In this document: piece by piece, positions 30,188 to 41,360 of the stretch | Layout of the letters: each line of letters starts with the position of its first letter | Position numbering within the stretch: position 1 is the stretch's first letter | Source: Ascaphus truei | Lineage: Eukaryota; Chordata; Amphibia; Anura; Ascaphidae | Direction: 5' to 3' | DNA length: 64,000 bases | Assembly: GCA_036426205.1 (NCBI GenBank) | Contig: CM071571.1 | Span: forward strand, 112,475,219 to 112,539,218 | Made by a program: the position numbers and the translations under genes | Notes under the pieces: generated by a model | What the model saw: only the letters and a program-made list of their open reading frames with translations | What the model was told of the DNA's origin: nothing | Databases searched by the model: none

Positions 30188-33100
30188 AAGAAAAAAGAAA
30201 AAGCAGGCGCACACCTAGTGCATTAAAGTATACAATTCGGTTTATGGAACAATAAAACAGACAAATGCCCACTCACAAGTGTACACGGTAATCAAGCAGT
30301 TATGAGATAGGCCCTCATAAGCCAATGATGCCGTCCGACTCAGCAATTGTGTCCTGTCCTATAACTAACCGCATGGTTCTTCAAACCGGAAGTGACGTCC
30401 ACCGCGGTGGTGCCCCGCAAAAGGAAACCCCCGGGAACCAGGACCTTCAGCTGCCTGCTTCTGGTTGCTGCAACCACCGGGGGAAACGGAGGATCCGGAC
30501 TTCTGTTCTGCTTTGCCTCTCACAGCCTGCGTTTTCTCAGCCCGTAGCGAAGGTCTCCGTGGGAAAAATGTCTCCTCTGCTTTAGCCACTTTAGAGGCGA
30601 CCTTTGATTTTTTGTTTTGTTTGTTATAGTCTGCATTCTATTGCATCTCAGTTGTTTCATTTCAAAATCCATGTGGTGGCGTACAGAGCCAACATTTTGA
30701 AAATTGTGTCAGTGTCAGTGTCCCATGGGCCTGGGGTATATAACCCTGTATGATAAAGAATAAATCAGGTATTTAGGGGGGGGGCACAGGGGGGTTTATG
30801 TAGTGTTTATTTAATATAGTGATGTTATGTGTTTAACGGGGGTGGGGGAAGTTGGTATGTCCCAAGCCAGGCTGGGTAGGCCTCTTGTGGGTAGTGGGTG
30901 GTTAGGCCTCAAGGGGTGGATAGTGGGGGAGGGTGTCTATGCCTCCCGAGTGGTGGGTGAGGTTGTTAACCTCTTAATGACTATAGCGGTTAATGACTGC
31001 TAAGGTGATTAAGGGGTTAGGGGAACTACATAGGCTATTTTATTCTTTTGAATGTTTTGCAGCATCGGATGGGGACATGGGCAGGATGAAGATGAGATGA
31101 AGATGCCTTCATCGTGGGTACCTGGAAAAGGTAAGTGTAATATGTATTACTGTATTTATTGTGATTAATGTATTTAAAATGGGCAAATGCATTATTATCC
31201 ATATGTGGATAATAGTAATTTTGCCCATTACTGTATTGTATGTGTTAGGGGGGGGAGGTGTGTTGTATATTGATGTTTATTGGGGGCAAATTGTCCCAAT
31301 AAACATGCATTGTGCCTTAACCCCTTCATGCCTTAGCGGATAGCGCTAGGAATGAAGTGTTTTAATGTTTTTATTAATAGTGTTCGGGAGCAGGGGGTCC
31401 CCTGAGCTGAACCGCATTGATTTCTGGCTCAGAGACCCCTGCTTCACGAGTACAGGCCCCGGTTTGGGGCATTGGTTGCTATTGTCACCGACAATCTTTA
31501 TAGCGTCCACAATTGCGTCTTGGACGCTATAAAAATGGCGATGACACAGGCCTCTGATGTTCCTATACCGGGGCCTGTAACTCGGGAAGCAGCGGGTCTC
31601 TGAGGCAGAAATCAATGTGGTTACGCTCAGGAGAACCCCCTGATCCCGCACACTATTATTAAAATGTACACTAATGCAGCTCCTTACTATAGCGGATAGC
31701 CGCTAAGGTAAGGAATTATTGTTTATTGATATGTGTGTTTTGACAGTAGTGTAGGTGTGCAGGGGGTCTCCAGAGCTGAACCGAATTGGTTTCAGCCTCG
31801 GAGACCCCTACTTCAGGAGATATAGGCCCCGTTATGGGGTGCCAGCATGGGGTCCGAAGGAGGGGGCAAGGGGGGCGCTGCCCACCCTGGATCACTTGCA
31901 GTCCTGGCCGTGCCCATCAAAAAAAATCCTCGTGCTCAGTGCTGACACATCCGGCCTTCCAGTCCCCTGGCAACCAGATTGTACCCACTGACGATCCCTA
32001 CAATTCCCCTGCCGGATGCTCCCTCACCCCCCACACCTGATTGGCTGGCGCTTTGCCAGGATTTTTTTTTTTTGGCTCGCAGCCAGGCTTCTGGCTGTGA
32101 AGCCGCATTTCTTCTGTTCAGCATAGAGCAGGTAGCAATGTCCCATGTCCTCCCATGCCTCTCCCTGGCCTCCTCTGGCCCCCTCACTGGTCTCCCCTGG
32201 TCCCCCACGCCACCAGTGATTCCATCAAATCCTCCCTGGTCACCCCACGGCCTCCAGAGGTCCCCCATGGCCTCCAGAGGTCCCCCCACGGCCTCCCCTG
32301 GACCTCCCCCATGTCCCCCCACGACCTCCCCCATGTCCACCCAAGACTCCCTCGGTCCCTCCAAGACCTCCCTGTCCCCCCATGGCCTCCCCTGGTCCCC
32401 CCACGGCCTCCCCTGGTCCCCCCACCTCCCTGGTCCCCAACGACCTCTCCATGTCCCCCCAAGACCTCCCCTGGGTCCCCCCAAGACCTTCCCCTGGTAC
32501 CCCCATGGCCCCCTGGTCCACAAGGCCTCCCTGGTCCCCCCAAGACCTACCCTGTCCCCCAAGACCTCCCTGGTCCCCCATGGCTCCGAGGTCCAGCCCA
32601 TTGCCTCCAGAGGTCCCCCCCACGGCCTCCCCTGGTCCCCCATGGCCTCCCCTGGTCCCCCATGGCTACCCTGGTCCCTCCATGGCCTCCCCTGGTCCCC
32701 CCAAGCCTCCCCTGGCCACCCACGGCCTCCGTTGGACCTCCTCTGGCCCCCCACAGCTCCCCTGAACCTCCCCTATGTCTCCCTGGTCTCCCCCCCCTGT
32801 CCTCCCTCTCTCCCTCTCTCTGTCACCCTGCCTTCCTCTCTCTGTCACATGCCTCGCTCTCTTGTCACCCTGCCTCACTCTCTCTGTCATCGTCTCGCTC
32901 TCTCTGTCTCACACTCTGGATCTAGAGATCTTATTACCCATATTATCTTAACTGTCCTATACTGTACCTACATGAAATAACCCTATACTGCTTTCTTCCA
33001 GATCTGACTCTCAAGCTTCACAAGGGAGAAAGCGGAATTCCCCTAACGCAGAAGACAGGTAGGGAACATCTCCTCTCCAGAGTATATATCATGAGGGTAC

Positions 33101-33768
33101 CTGGACATTGAGGGACTGCGGATCAGGTAAGATCCCAGGCGGGATTGCTGCCTTTGGAAAAAATGTGCATCGGGGGCATCCAGACAATGGTTAAGGGGTT
33201 CAGGAAATTAAGTCATTCACATCTGTTTTTTTTTTCGATTAGTGCGTTCATCCAAAAACACGCACCACACATACACACACACACAGTCGAAGCACTGCCC
33301 ATGCGCATGCGCAGAGGTCGCGGCGCACTGCGCAGGGTGTCCGTGCAGGGGTGAGATGGTGGGTCTCAACATGTGACGGAGGGCGAAGCGCCGTGGCGAG
33401 CAAGCGCCTCCGATCTAGTCCCACTGCCGCCAGCACCTGCCCCGTCCCAGTTGTTAAGTAAGCTGTTATCTTCTGTGTAGTGAAGTGTTTGCCAATGTAT
33501 TTCATTATCTTATTGATGTGTTTGGGTTGGACCTATATATGTATTGGGGGGGTGGGGGTGCATTCATTTTTATATGTATTGGGAGGTATAATAAACCAGA
33601 TTGCATTGTAATGTTTTTTTTCCGGTATTACAATAAGAAGAAAACAGTTAAGTAAAAGTTGCGTGCTAAAAAAATTTTTTTCATGGTATAGTAGGTGCGC
33701 TATGGGTTGTGGGGGGGGGGGCTGCTCCTTTCATTTGTCCTGGGCCCCATGCTTTCTGTTGGCGGCCC
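30186..33768. repeat. Remainder of unit 2: Tc1 end, modules A and P, half P, minisatellites, module C
   Basis: The order is the same as 20,631-24,250. It holds a Tc1 end (about 30,628-30,722), module A (30,720-31,260), module P (31,380-31,665), half P (31,752-31,850), a C-rich minisatellite (32,140-32,790), CTCTCTGTCACC repeats, a CA-rich stretch near 33,270 and module C (33,580-33,768). Long P/G-rich ORFs here are artefacts. Confidence 0.85.
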
Positions 33769-34330
33769 TGGGCGCCGTACAGTACGTTAAAGGCGCTATA
33801 AATGCCAAAAACAGACTCCGGGAGAGCCGCCTCACTCCCAAGTCAGGACCAATCTGTGTCGCGGCCGGGCCCGCCATTGAGCTGCGGCGGCGCCGGTGCC
33901 AACAAGTCCACTCATCATTGGTAGCTGAGCACTACCAATGAGAGAGCCGCCGCTGTCCCTTGATGTCTCAGTCCCTGAGTCGGACCAATCATGGTCCGAC
34001 CCTGACCTCCACACTCATCACGCGGCCTCCTGCCCATCATGCCTCCTTTGACTCATCGTCAATTTGTGTAGGCTCACAGTTCAGAGAGTTTACTGAAGAG
34101 AGAATACGCAGGCAGCAGCACTCTCTCTGCGCAATAGGCCCCGGCAGCCCCTGTAGAGTAGACTGCAATTAGTTCTGAAATCTGAATCCAATAATCCACA
34201 GACGACAGTAGTTTGCTGCCTCAGGGGGCAGGAGGTAGCATTTGGAATTGGCAACAATTTGAAAATTAGGGTACAAAGACAACACGACGTTTCGCTGGGT
34301 GCCAGTGCCACCACATACATCATGGTGGCT
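33769..34330. other. No gene; CpG-rich, unassigned, with a small hairpin
   Basis: The sequence after the duplication. CATTGGTAGCTGAGCACTACCAATG at about 33,917-33,941 forms a short perfect hairpin, and GGACCAATC/GATTGGTCC-like strings occur nearby. An ACGACGTTTCGCTGGGTGCC string at about 34,283 resembles dispersed frog-type repeat ends. No coding signal. Confidence 0.45.
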
Positions 34331-34780
34331 ATTTATTAAGCTGAGCTGAATAGAGTGTGAGAAAGATTCTGAGAGAATGGAAAAATATTATGGAAAAAGC
34401 AAGACAGGGGCAGGGTGAGAGTAAGAGAGCAGCGAGAGAGAGTAAAAGTAAAATAGATACAGCAAAAGAGATACAAAGGAGCATGATGCTACTACGGATG
34501 GAAAAAGAAAGATGGGCAGAGAGAGGGAGCACATGATAGAAAAAACCCTGCACTTTGTCTTGTGTGTTGTTGAAAAAACAAGGAGAAGCAGACAGGGAAA
34601 AACGAGGGAAAGCAAGCAAGCACTCAGAAAAACGGGAGAGCGGAAAATGTGAATGATGTGGATACCATCCAATGCTAAGGCAAGTGCTGTGGTGTTGTAA
34701 CTGGTGATGTGTGGCAAGTGTTTTGGGTGCAATCTGCTGCTGTGGGTGCAATCTAGTGCTGTGGCAAGTGAAATCTGGCA
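34331..34780 (+). repeat. Purine-rich tract
   Basis: About 300 bp of GA-rich sequence (GAGAGAAAG, GGAAAAAGAAAG runs) followed by GTGGTGTTG/GTGCAATCT direct repeats near 34,690-34,770. The minus-strand 150-codon ORF is Ser/Leu-rich and compositional. Confidence 0.6.
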
Positions 34781-35810
34781 CTACCGTATATATATGTAGT
34801 CATGTGTAAAATTGGTGTACAGATCTCTCTCATGCTGGCAGTAAATCTGGGTAAGAAGGCCGGGTTGCAAGTAACAATCATGGAGGTTTGCCCTCACACC
34901 CTGGTGAAGTGTCATATGTAGCAAAGGAAGTGACAACATGCTTTGTGTCCACTGTTAGTGACATAGAGGTGGGTCTTTTCTGGAGTCTACAGTATATAAG
35001 ACACAGTACTGCCTAAAGTTAGTGTGTCTGGTTCTTCTTATGTTCCTAAGTGAAGTGTCTGCAGCAGTCCAGTCTGTCTGTCAGAGAAGCAAGCTGAATA
35101 CACACTGTGTCCAGGGACCTGGCACAGCTTGTGGTCTCCCTTGGGGGAGAGGTGGAGAGCAACTCAATTAAGAGAGGAGGAACCTTCTGAATGGAGTACC
35201 TCATGGAAATGCTGGGCTAAGTACATCCAATATGATGGGCAGTCTGCCAGAGGAGATGACATTAAAGATGCCCTGGTTCAAAAGATCCCTTCTGTGTGAG
35301 TGTGGAGTTATTCAGCAGAAGGATGCACCAAGAAGGAGTTCCCCATCAGATACTTCCCCCTGCTGCCGTAGGAATCCTGATGGGGTGGAGGCGCTGTACC
35401 GAATGTGAGTAGGACTCAGAACACTACCTCAGATGCCTGTCATGGTGATATTCCCCATTACAACCCAGAGGGAGACACAGGATTCCTGTTGCCAGCAGGT
35501 GCACCACATATCACACATCCATGTAATTGGAGGATTTTCTTACATATGGGTCAGGATCAGAAGGGCCCAGGGAAAACACTGTTACATATATATTGTGTGT
35601 ATGTGTACAGTCATACTAATAAGTGCCCCCACATAGCTCGTAGGTTGCAGCACGCCCTGTTCCGCAGCGGAACGGGATGGACCCAATGATGAAGCATGCC
35701 ACCAAGGGGAAACCCTGTTTTCCTTGCTTTTTTGAAAAAGAGTTGGTTTTGCAGTACTGCCACACACATACACTTTTCCTTTTTCAAGTTTCTATTACTG
35801 CATACAGGGC
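34781..35810 (+). other. Possible LTR or element promoter region, unassigned
   Basis: CAGTATATAAGACACAG at about 34,990 is a good TATA-box match, set in a low-repeat stretch that could be an LTR U3/R region. No TG/CA pair could be assigned. A 94-codon ORF (35,405-35,689) has no motif that I recognise. Confidence 0.3.
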
Positions 35811-36408
35811 TGTATTCAATAATTAGTGCATTGTAGGTGAGTTATTTGAAGTTCACAAAATCTCATCTTACCAATATAACTATGCATTATGCAAGGAAAG
35901 CTTGGATCTCCTGGCAGGAGAACTTTAAAGGGATTTTTCAACTCCCTGCAGCTCATCTACAACCCACAGTTTATTCAATACCGCCAGCCCGGTGATGAGC
36001 AGAGTATTTAATGATCCCCATTTCTTTTTCTTGTGCCCCACCTGGCACACATCATGTCGAATGATCCTGCGCAGAGAAGCAGCCTTAAAAAGTAGTAGTA
36101 CGGCTGGAATTTCTGCACTTAGCGCCAGAGTGACATGGCAAATTCTACAGGCACCCACCAGATCCGGCAACCCTGAGTAGCTGCTCTTTTTTTATTTCAT
36201 AACTACACTTTCACAATTGCTTTATTAACCTGCTTTCTCAAATTTGCTTGAAAATGCACCATTTGCACACTTTTTTTCAAAATTTTCTCGGGAGGGAGAA
36301 CCCCCCTTATGCTGGTCGGCCTCGCTCGCCACAATGCACTCACTACCACTTTTACGCCAAGCACGTTAAAATGTTGCCCCCCCCCCCCAAAAAAAATTCT
36401 GCGGACGC
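35811..36408. repeat. MITE-like DNA and right edge of the CGGACGCCCAT element
   Basis: GGGCTGTATTCAATAA at about 35,808 is the kind of end seen in many non-autonomous frog repeats. The region from about 36,230 ends C-run, A-run, then TTCTGCGGACGCCCAT at 36,408, directly before GGGTGCCGGTAT of module P. Confidence 0.5.
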
Positions 36409-36590
36409 CCATGGGTGCCGGTATCACCTGCAAAATGTAAATGTCCCGGTCACGTGACTCGGAAGCTTTAAAAGTGCAAGGGATACCGGCACCCCATAAC
36501 GGGGCCTGTATATTCTGAAGTAGGGGGTCCCCGGACCTGAAACCAATGCGGTTCAGCTCCGGAGACCCCCTGCTCATGTAAATTATTATT
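36409..36590. repeat. Module P, copy 3, right half (split)
   Basis: GGGTGCCGGTATCACCTGC continues the palindrome whose left half ends at 22,329. It closes with CAATGCGGTTCAGCTCCGG and GAGACCCCCTGCTC. Confidence 0.75.
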
Positions 36591-36880
36591 AAAATGTATT
36601 TATTTTGTGTACGATCGCCTGTAACAGCCTTGCATGGAGATGCAGAATCTCCATGCAAATGTTCCAGGCGGCTTATTTTTTTTATCAGCTATTGTACGTG
36701 AAGTTTCAGTGCGATAGCAGAGGGATAAAACATTGCACGCACGATAAGCCAGTTTTTGGCACGTCCGATAGAAAATGGGCTCAGGGCCTTAGTGAATCGT
36801 GCCGCCGGCTTCATTTTTAATCGGACGTGCAATTTTTTTTCAGGCCTGCGTGAAAGCTCGGAGCTTAGTGCATAGCCCCC
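36591..36880. repeat. Right end of the large TIR element
   Basis: Begins after module P. It contains a GAGATGCAGAATCTCCATGC hairpin region shared with about 46,000 and GGCCTTAGTGAATCG (inverse of the CGATTCACTAAG type), and terminates AGCTTAGTGCATAGCCCCC, then the TAT duplication. Confidence 0.75.
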
Positions 36881-36883
36881 TAT

Positions 36884-38650
36884 GTCTTTTATTTTGTGCA
36901 ACTGGACCATTCCATAGTGGCTAGCACTTTTGTAATATTTTTGACTGCTGACCTTCCCTTGACAAAGCCCGACTGATCCTAGTGTATCAGAGAGGGGGGA
37001 ATATTTGCTAATCTGTCTGCTATAATTTTGGTGAACAATTTTGCGTCCTGGTTTATCAGGGAGATCTGTCTGTAAGATTCGGGTCGCAGAGGATCCTTGC
37101 CTTGTTTGTGTAGTATCGTTAGATGTGCCACCTTACTTGTTTTCATGAAGGTTCCCCCTTCTAGTTCCCTATTATATACTTGCTGTAAGGGGTCAGTTAG
37201 TGCCTCTTTCAATATTTTATAATATTCCCCTGATAGCCAGTCCGGACATGGGGCTTTAAAGTTTTAAAGATTTTGAGTTGTATTGTTTATCTCGTTTTCA
37301 GTAATTGGGGAGTTCAGGCAATCCATGTCTTTCTGACTGATTTTGGGTATCTGTAAGTTTTTGAAAAAGGTGTCTCTCGCTATTGTATCTGCATTTCCTA
37401 TTTTATATAGTTCGCTATAGTAATCCTTGAATACATAATTTATTTTCTTTGAGTCAGTGGTTATTTCTGATTTATCGTATAATCTGTTTATGGGTTTTGA
37501 TGTTTTAAAGTTTCTCATAAGATTCCCTAGTAGTCTTCCTGTTTTGTTTCCATATCTAAAGAATTGGACCTCTCTCTGATCTTTTTCCTAGCTCTTTTTT
37601 TTCCAGCCATATTTCGCAGGCGACTTTTTTCTGGAGATATATTTCCTTATTATAGGGTGTTATGTTTTTTTTAATTCCTTGAATGACTTGCTTAGCCCTT
37701 TACTAGCTGAGCAAAATTCCTGCATAGCCTGTATTTTTCCTTGAGATGTACGCCATGACATTTCCCCTCATCACTGCTTTTGATGTTTCACAGAAAAGTA
37801 TGGGGTTTGATCTATGTTCCTTATTTGTCTCCTCATATTCCTTCCAGATAGTTTACAAACTCTTCACTGTTACTCATATAGTTTGGGAATCTCCAGATGT
37901 TGGGGCTCGATTTATCTAGTCCCATATCTAAGTCCAGTCGGACCATTGCAAGGTCAGAAATAATTATCTCCCCTATTTCTATGTTGGCTACCTTATTTAG
38001 TAGGTTTGGAGTGATTAGGAATGTGTCAATTCTAGAAATCGAGTGGTGTACACTGGAGTAATAGGAGAAGACCCTCTCCAGTGGGTTGAGTGTCCTCCAG
38101 TAGTCCACTACCCCCAATGCATCTTTGATCAATTTTATGTTTTTTATTTGGTAATTGGTTTTTGGTGTGTTACTGGTGGAGCTCGATCTGTCCAGGAACA
38201 TGTCCTGTACAGCATTCCAGTCTAACCCCACTATAATATTCCTGATTGTATGTTTTAGTATCCTGTTCGTTATCTCTTGGAAACATTTTGTTTTGTGGTC
38301 ATTTGCGCCATAGACGTTTCCCAAGAGTTAATCCAACCCTCCAATTTTTACTTTCAGCAGCTACATATCTACCCTCATCTACCCTCTCTGTTTTGGTTAC
38401 GTTTATAGGGATTTTTTTATTTATGAGGATGGCTACCCTGGCTTTTTTCTCTAGGGCTGGTGAAAAGATACTGTGGCCCACCCAGTCTCTTTGTAGTTTA
38501 TTACTTTCATTTGCATCTAGATGTGTTTCTTTTAGGTATGCTATATCTACTTTTTTTTTTTTTTTTTAGGAAATTTAGTATCTTTCTGCGTTCGATGGGA
38601 ATATTGAGCCCTTTGACATTCCATGTTATTATTCGTGTACGCATTTTATA
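36884..38650 (-). pseudogene. L1/Tx1-like LINE 'L1-A', endonuclease and RT N-terminal part
   Basis: Read from 38,650 downward. An APE-type endonuclease starts RIITWNVKGLNIPIERRK near 38,640. It continues through VAILINKKIP (about 38,420), the GLDWNAVQDMF block (about 38,220), SRIDTFLITP (about 38,030) and a SDLAMV segment where SDH is usual. A linker follows (YYSELYKIGN, about 37,430). The first RT block is VAHLTILHKQGKDP and SYRQISLINQDAKLFTKIIA (about 37,120-37,030), then DQSGFVKGRS at about 36,970. It ends HKIKDI against the TAT target site and resumes at 16,458 with ALVAIDAEKAFD. Several frame changes are present. ORF1 was not found. Tc1 sequence starts at about 38,690. Confidence 0.9.
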
Positions 38651-38689
38651 TGTCCTTTGTTTCTTTCCTGGCTTCTGTTCCTTTTCAAC

Positions 38690-39062
38690 TGTTGATTTGG
38701 CCACTCCTAATGTTCCTGCTATCTCTCTCATGGATTTTCTTTTTTTCTGCAGCCTAAGGAGGCCCTGTTTCACTTGCATTGAGAGCTCCTTTGACCGCGT
38801 GTTGTGGGTTCCCAGCAACAGCTTCCAAATGCGAATGCCACACCTGGAATCAACTCCAGACCTTCTACCTACTTAATTGATGAAGAAATAACAAAGGAAT
38901 AGCCCACACCTGTCCATGAAACAGCTTTTGAGTCAATTGTCCAATTACTTTTGGTCCCTTGAAAAAGGGTGGCTACATAATAAAGAGATGTAATTCCTAA
39001 ACCCTTCCTCCAATTTGGATGTGAAGACCCTCAAATTAAAGGTGATAGGCTGCACTTTAAGC
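38690..39062 (-). pseudogene. Tc1-like transposon fragment: 5' region and transposase HTH
   Basis: Minus-strand translation at 38,818-38,690 gives a Tc1 N-terminal helix-turn-helix (LLRLQKKRKSMREIAGTLGV, then AKSTVEKE). Upstream (38,820-39,060) is the non-coding leader, with ACAGGTGTGGGCTATTCC and CAAAAGTAATTGGACAATTG. The catalytic domain is absent because L1-A sequence follows directly. It is probably the same transposon family as 45,127-45,375. Confidence 0.75.
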
Positions 39063-39605
39063 CCATATTCATTATTTAACTGTAACTTTAATTTATTGTG
39101 GTGGCTTCTTTTCCTTTTCATTATCTGGGAATCCTGTCTTTTTTTGCTTGTTTCCAACACTCAGTTTTTTTCCAACCAACTTTAACATAATTTAAACTGT
39201 TAACTTTAAACTATTAACTTCTAATTTCTGCAAAACTCTGCAAAACTCTTTCTCCCCCTCTCATTTTGCCTCCCCGTTTTTTCCCCTCTTCCCTTTCCCT
39301 TTGGTGTGTCCAATGTATCCTGTTTGGTTTGTCTTATTTACCTGTGTGTCTTGAGCGTGTTGTTTGTGTATTTGTTTACCTTTGTACCTCTTGTCATAGG
39401 TTTGTGTTCTCGTCGGTGTCCCCCTTTGGGGCCTGTCCTGTTCTCGTACTTTGTCAGTGCATGGTCATTCTTCTGGTCAAGGAGAAGCTTTATTTGGCTC
39501 AGCTCGTATTGCTAGCGCTGCTTCATTGTGGATCCCAGGAGAAGAGCACATAAAGATATATTAGTAAATGCAAGGCATCAACATGAAAATACATTTGTGC
39601 ATTAT
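39063..39605. other. No gene; T/C-rich, possibly LINE 5' leader
   Basis: Pyrimidine-rich on the plus strand (TTTTTTCCCCTCTTCCCTTTC). GGCTCAGCTCGTATTGCTAG near 39,497 is weakly tRNA-like, with no matching B box. ORFs lack motifs. Confidence 0.35.
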
Positions 39606-40972
39606 CCCCTCAAGCCTCCACCTCCCTCCTTCGCACCATTTCCATCAAGCCCCTGGGGGCCTCTTTCAGGAAAGACCACAATTTATTGGGGGTACAGATA
39701 GGGAAAATAGTACACAAATTATCGTTATTTGCTGACGATATCTTGATGATCATATAAAATCCACTTACCACCCTACCCAAACTTTTCCGGGCATTAACAC
39801 AATTTGGAGGTTTGTCTGGGTTAAAAATCAACCAAACAAAATCCCTTGCTCTAAGCACAAATTTACCACAACATAAGACCAAGCTTCTCTCTATACATTT
39901 TGATTTCACATGGTGTATAGAAACTATCCCATATTTAAGAATAAACCTTACTAAAACTATAGAAAGCCTTTATAAACACAACTACCCACAACAAATTGAT
40001 AAATGTAAGAGGGATCTGGAAGAATGGGATAGGTACTGCATCTCTTGGGTGGGTAGGATAGCTGCAGTTAAAATTATGCTATTACCGAGAATAATGTATC
40101 TCTTTAGAACTCTTCCTATCCCAGTACCAAATAAAAAACTGAAAGGGCTACAAATGTGCATTTCCAGATTTATATGGAAAGGCAAAAAGTCTTGAATTAC
40201 ATATACAGTGCAATAAAAATCCTCATAACTGGGAGGCTTGGCAGTACCTAATCTACAGAAGAACCTCCAAGAATCACAGTTAAGGCAGCTGCTCCTATGG
40301 AATTCGGCAGCAGACACAAGGGGCTAGGTCGTTATTGAAAATCATGCTTGTTTCCCAGTAAAATTTAACTCAATACCTTGGCTAACCAAAGACGATAGAC
40401 CACTAGCAGCTTTTACCTATCCAACAAAAAACACTCCCTAGCCCTTTGGGATCACTTAACATTTAAACACAAATTATCCAGCAAACATTCTGACATGATC
40501 CCGATGTTTCACAACCCCCAGTTCAGTCCAGGGCTGGATGAGTTCAGCTTTGCAGCTTTGATTAGAATCAAAGATATGGTGTCAGACAAATCTATTAAAA
40601 GCTTCTCAGTACTACAGGAAAATAAAGATCTGCAGCCAAAATAAATACATTAAAATATCTCCAAATAAAACACTTTACAATGTCAATCAACTCAGCGACT
40701 AGTTCGGCTACCACCACATATTTTGTGGAACTATTTGATTTTGAGATATCTTCATAAAGGACTATTTATATGCCTACCTTATCTATTGTCTATCAAGTGC
40801 TACAAAATATATACTATAGTCAAAAAACATATATATGTTGAAATGAGAGGCTGAGCAGGATATTGAGGAGTGGCCAGATATCGGCGAAGAGGTAGCAGCC
40901 AGCTCTATACTGTATGTACAAATATTTAAAAGAACTAATTCAAGCAGCTTTTCCGATGGTATCTCATGCAAG
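39606..40972 (+). pseudogene. L1/Tx1-like LINE 'L1-B', RT C-terminal half, 5'-truncated
   Basis: Begins within RT. The catalytic box is intact (LSLFADDILMII, about 39,719-39,754) and is followed at once by a stop. It continues GGLSGLKINQTKSLAL, then RYCISWVGRIAAVKIMLLPR (about 40,035-40,095), FIWKGKKS, and from 40,200 a frame-broken stretch with LRQLLLWNSAADTRG. A C-terminal FKQLFRWYLM block lies near 40,940-40,970. Here an L2-like tail interrupts it, and the ORF resumes near 41,690. Relic. Confidence 0.88.
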
Positions 40973-41360
40973 TGAGGTTTCATGCGATGAACCTTTCTCA
41001 CTAAAACCTTTCTCACTCACTGCCCCACACCTCTGGAATGCCCTTTCCCTCAGCATCCTACCAGCACCCTGTCTATCCACCTTTAAGATCCATCTTAAAA
41101 GGCACCTTTCTAACGGACCATTTGGGTAGCTCTGTGGCTGATACTATACACCTCATACATCGACTCCACCCCCTTGGAAGATGCACTTACTAAAATATCC
41201 CCCTAATGTCACTGTACATTCTTCCTACATAAAATTTATAATGTGAGCTCTTCAGGGCAGGGACATTTTTTTTACTAATGTTACTTTTATGTCTGAAGCA
41301 CTTATTCCCATTATGTGTTATATTATTATGTCATGTGTATTACTGCTGTGAAGTGCTACA
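40973..41360 (+). mobile_element. L2/CR1-like LINE 3' tail inserted in L1-B
   Basis: The ORF end reads LTAPHLWNALSLSILPAP and TFKIHLKRHLS, the usual last block of L2/CR1-type ORF2. GTGAGCTCTTCAGGGCAGGGAC follows in the 3' UTR. The tail is cut by the palindromic element and ends after it with ACTATATAAATAAAGATA (41,647-41,670). Confidence 0.8.

Larger units (their letters stand above)
24251..33768 (+). repeat. 9.5-kb direct tandem duplication, unit 2 (indel-rich)
   Basis: The same elements in the same order as unit 1, at near-equal length. Scattered one- to few-base insertions and deletions are conspicuous, densest at 24.3-28.6 kb, and break ORFs that are longer in unit 1. At the junction TAA sits between GGCGGCCCT and CCGCTATGC with no long homology. 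After unit 2 the sequence continues GGGCGCCGTACAG. Confidence 0.93.
16459..36880. mobile_element. Large TIR element (or nested complex) inserted in L1-A, TSD TAT
   Basis: The left end GGGGGCTATACACTAAGCT and right end AGCTTAGTGCATAGCCCCC are inverted repeats of about 19 bp with one mismatch. Each is flanked by TAT (16,456-16,458 and 36,881-36,883). Removing the insert and one TAT joins the two L1-A halves in frame. A 3-bp target site fits PIF/Harbinger-like elements in general, though the usual TWA site is not exact here and no transposase was found. Interior: modules A, P and others, plus later insertions and the tandem duplication. Without one duplicate unit the insert is about 10.9 kb. Confidence 0.75.

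Noticed and set aside
31979..32980. Proline-rich ORF of 333 codons in the second unit
   Set aside because: Duplicate of the same minisatellite. Its length differs from unit 1 only through indels, which argues against coding constraint.
34329..34781. 150-codon minus-strand ORF rich in Ser, Leu and Phe
   Set aside because: It lies over a GA-rich tract. There is no signal peptide pattern or domain that would mark a real protein.
35405..35689. 94-codon ORF
   Set aside because: Nothing recognisable, and no splice or promoter context tied to it. It is kept only as unassigned DNA.
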